Positions 63,915 to 64,000 of a stretch of DNA of 64,000 bases are shown piece after piece. The DNA is from Basidiobolus meristosporus CBS 931.73 (lineage: Eukaryota > Basidiobolomycota > Basidiobolomycetes > Basidiobolales > Basidiobolaceae). The stretch is taken from the NCBI GenBank assembly GCA_002104905.1, contig MCFE01000246.1, forward strand, positions 51,142-115,141. Reading direction: 5' to 3'. The translations under genes were made by a program, and so were the position numbers. A model generated the notes under the pieces. That model was not told the origin of the DNA and searched no databases. It saw nothing but the letters and a program-made list of their open reading frames with translations. The first letter of the stretch is position 1; every line of letters starts with the position of its first letter.

Positions 63915-64000
63915 GGTTAGGGTTAGGGTTAGGGTTAGGGTTAGGGTTAGGGTTAGGGTTAGGGTTAGGGTTAGGGTTAGGGTTAGGGTTAGGGTTAGGG
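63857..64000 (+). repeat. Terminal telomeric repeat (TTAGGG)n
   Basis: About 24 uninterrupted units reading TTAGGG toward the right edge, with one TTTAGGG variant near 63889. The G-rich strand runs 5' to 3' outward, the correct polarity for a real chromosome end at the right of the window. Confidence 0.97.

Noticed and set aside
1-64000. CRISPR arrays, bacterial operons, intact tRNA or rRNA genes
   Set aside because: None seen; the tRNA-like boxes at 62593-62646 belong to the SINE and do not form a complete tRNA.

Overview
This window is a chromosome end from a fungus. The last ~145 bases are uninterrupted TTAGGG repeats running off the right edge. The genes carry short spliceosomal introns (about 48-96 bp, GT..AG with CTAAC-like branch sites). 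Several products point to fungi: an NsdD/white-collar-type GATA finger, a Dsn1/Mis13 kinetochore subunit, a promethin-family protein, secreted tyrosinase and a 353-residue G-alpha. A full-size ABCA transporter and a bifunctional polynucleotide kinase/phosphatase, both unusual in budding yeasts, suggest a less-sampled, possibly early-diverging lineage. That placement is inference. TGA is a normal stop: G-alpha, HUS1, PNKP and the GATA gene all end in it.

Layout. (1) 1-14,170 is an AT-rich transposon graveyard: a broken Tnp2/CACTA-like DNA transposon with a divergent accessory gene, then Ty1/copia elements nested in one another. The youngest is full length (8,883-13,575), with a GATTT target duplication and LTRs differing at 7 of 349 positions by eye. 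(2) 14,171-16,797 is mostly unassigned. (3) 16,798-42,558 is compact single-copy gene space: GATA factor, a 70-aa spliced orphan, DSN1, a 1-kb inverted duplication carrying two copies of a B12D/NDUFA4-like mini-gene, an orphan, promethin, G-alpha, tyrosinase, cytochrome c, NBP35, an ArsB/CitM-like permease, SDH1, HUS1, PNKP and an SDR enzyme. (4) 44,119-48,915 is a single-exon ABCA transporter; 50,077-50,862 is a methyltransferase whose C-terminus is frameshifted. (5) 51,000-55,918 is transposon debris. (6) 55,919-64,000 is a telomeric array of LINE copies, one tRNA-derived SINE and one tail-only copy, joined by short TTAGGG tracts.

The most interesting system is region 6. The LINE (APE-type endonuclease plus reverse transcriptase), the SINE and the tail-only copy have different bodies but the same 3' tail: an AAGAAGCC block, TTTATTT, then a 5-bp hairpin (TCACC/GGTGA) with a variable 4-nt loop, then a G-run merging into TTAGGG (plus-strand sense). 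All copies place the 3' end toward the centromere and the 5' end toward the telomere. This is what is expected if the RNA 3' end (CCCC-UAACCC) pairs with the TTAGGG overhang, which then primes reverse transcription. Two copies share the identical 5' truncation and a 1,430-bp period, so the array was also amplified by duplication. The SINE carries four short hairpins with paired compensatory changes.

Exon coordinates below were derived by hand from splice signals and reading phase; all multi-exon models close in frame. Identity statements are by eye.
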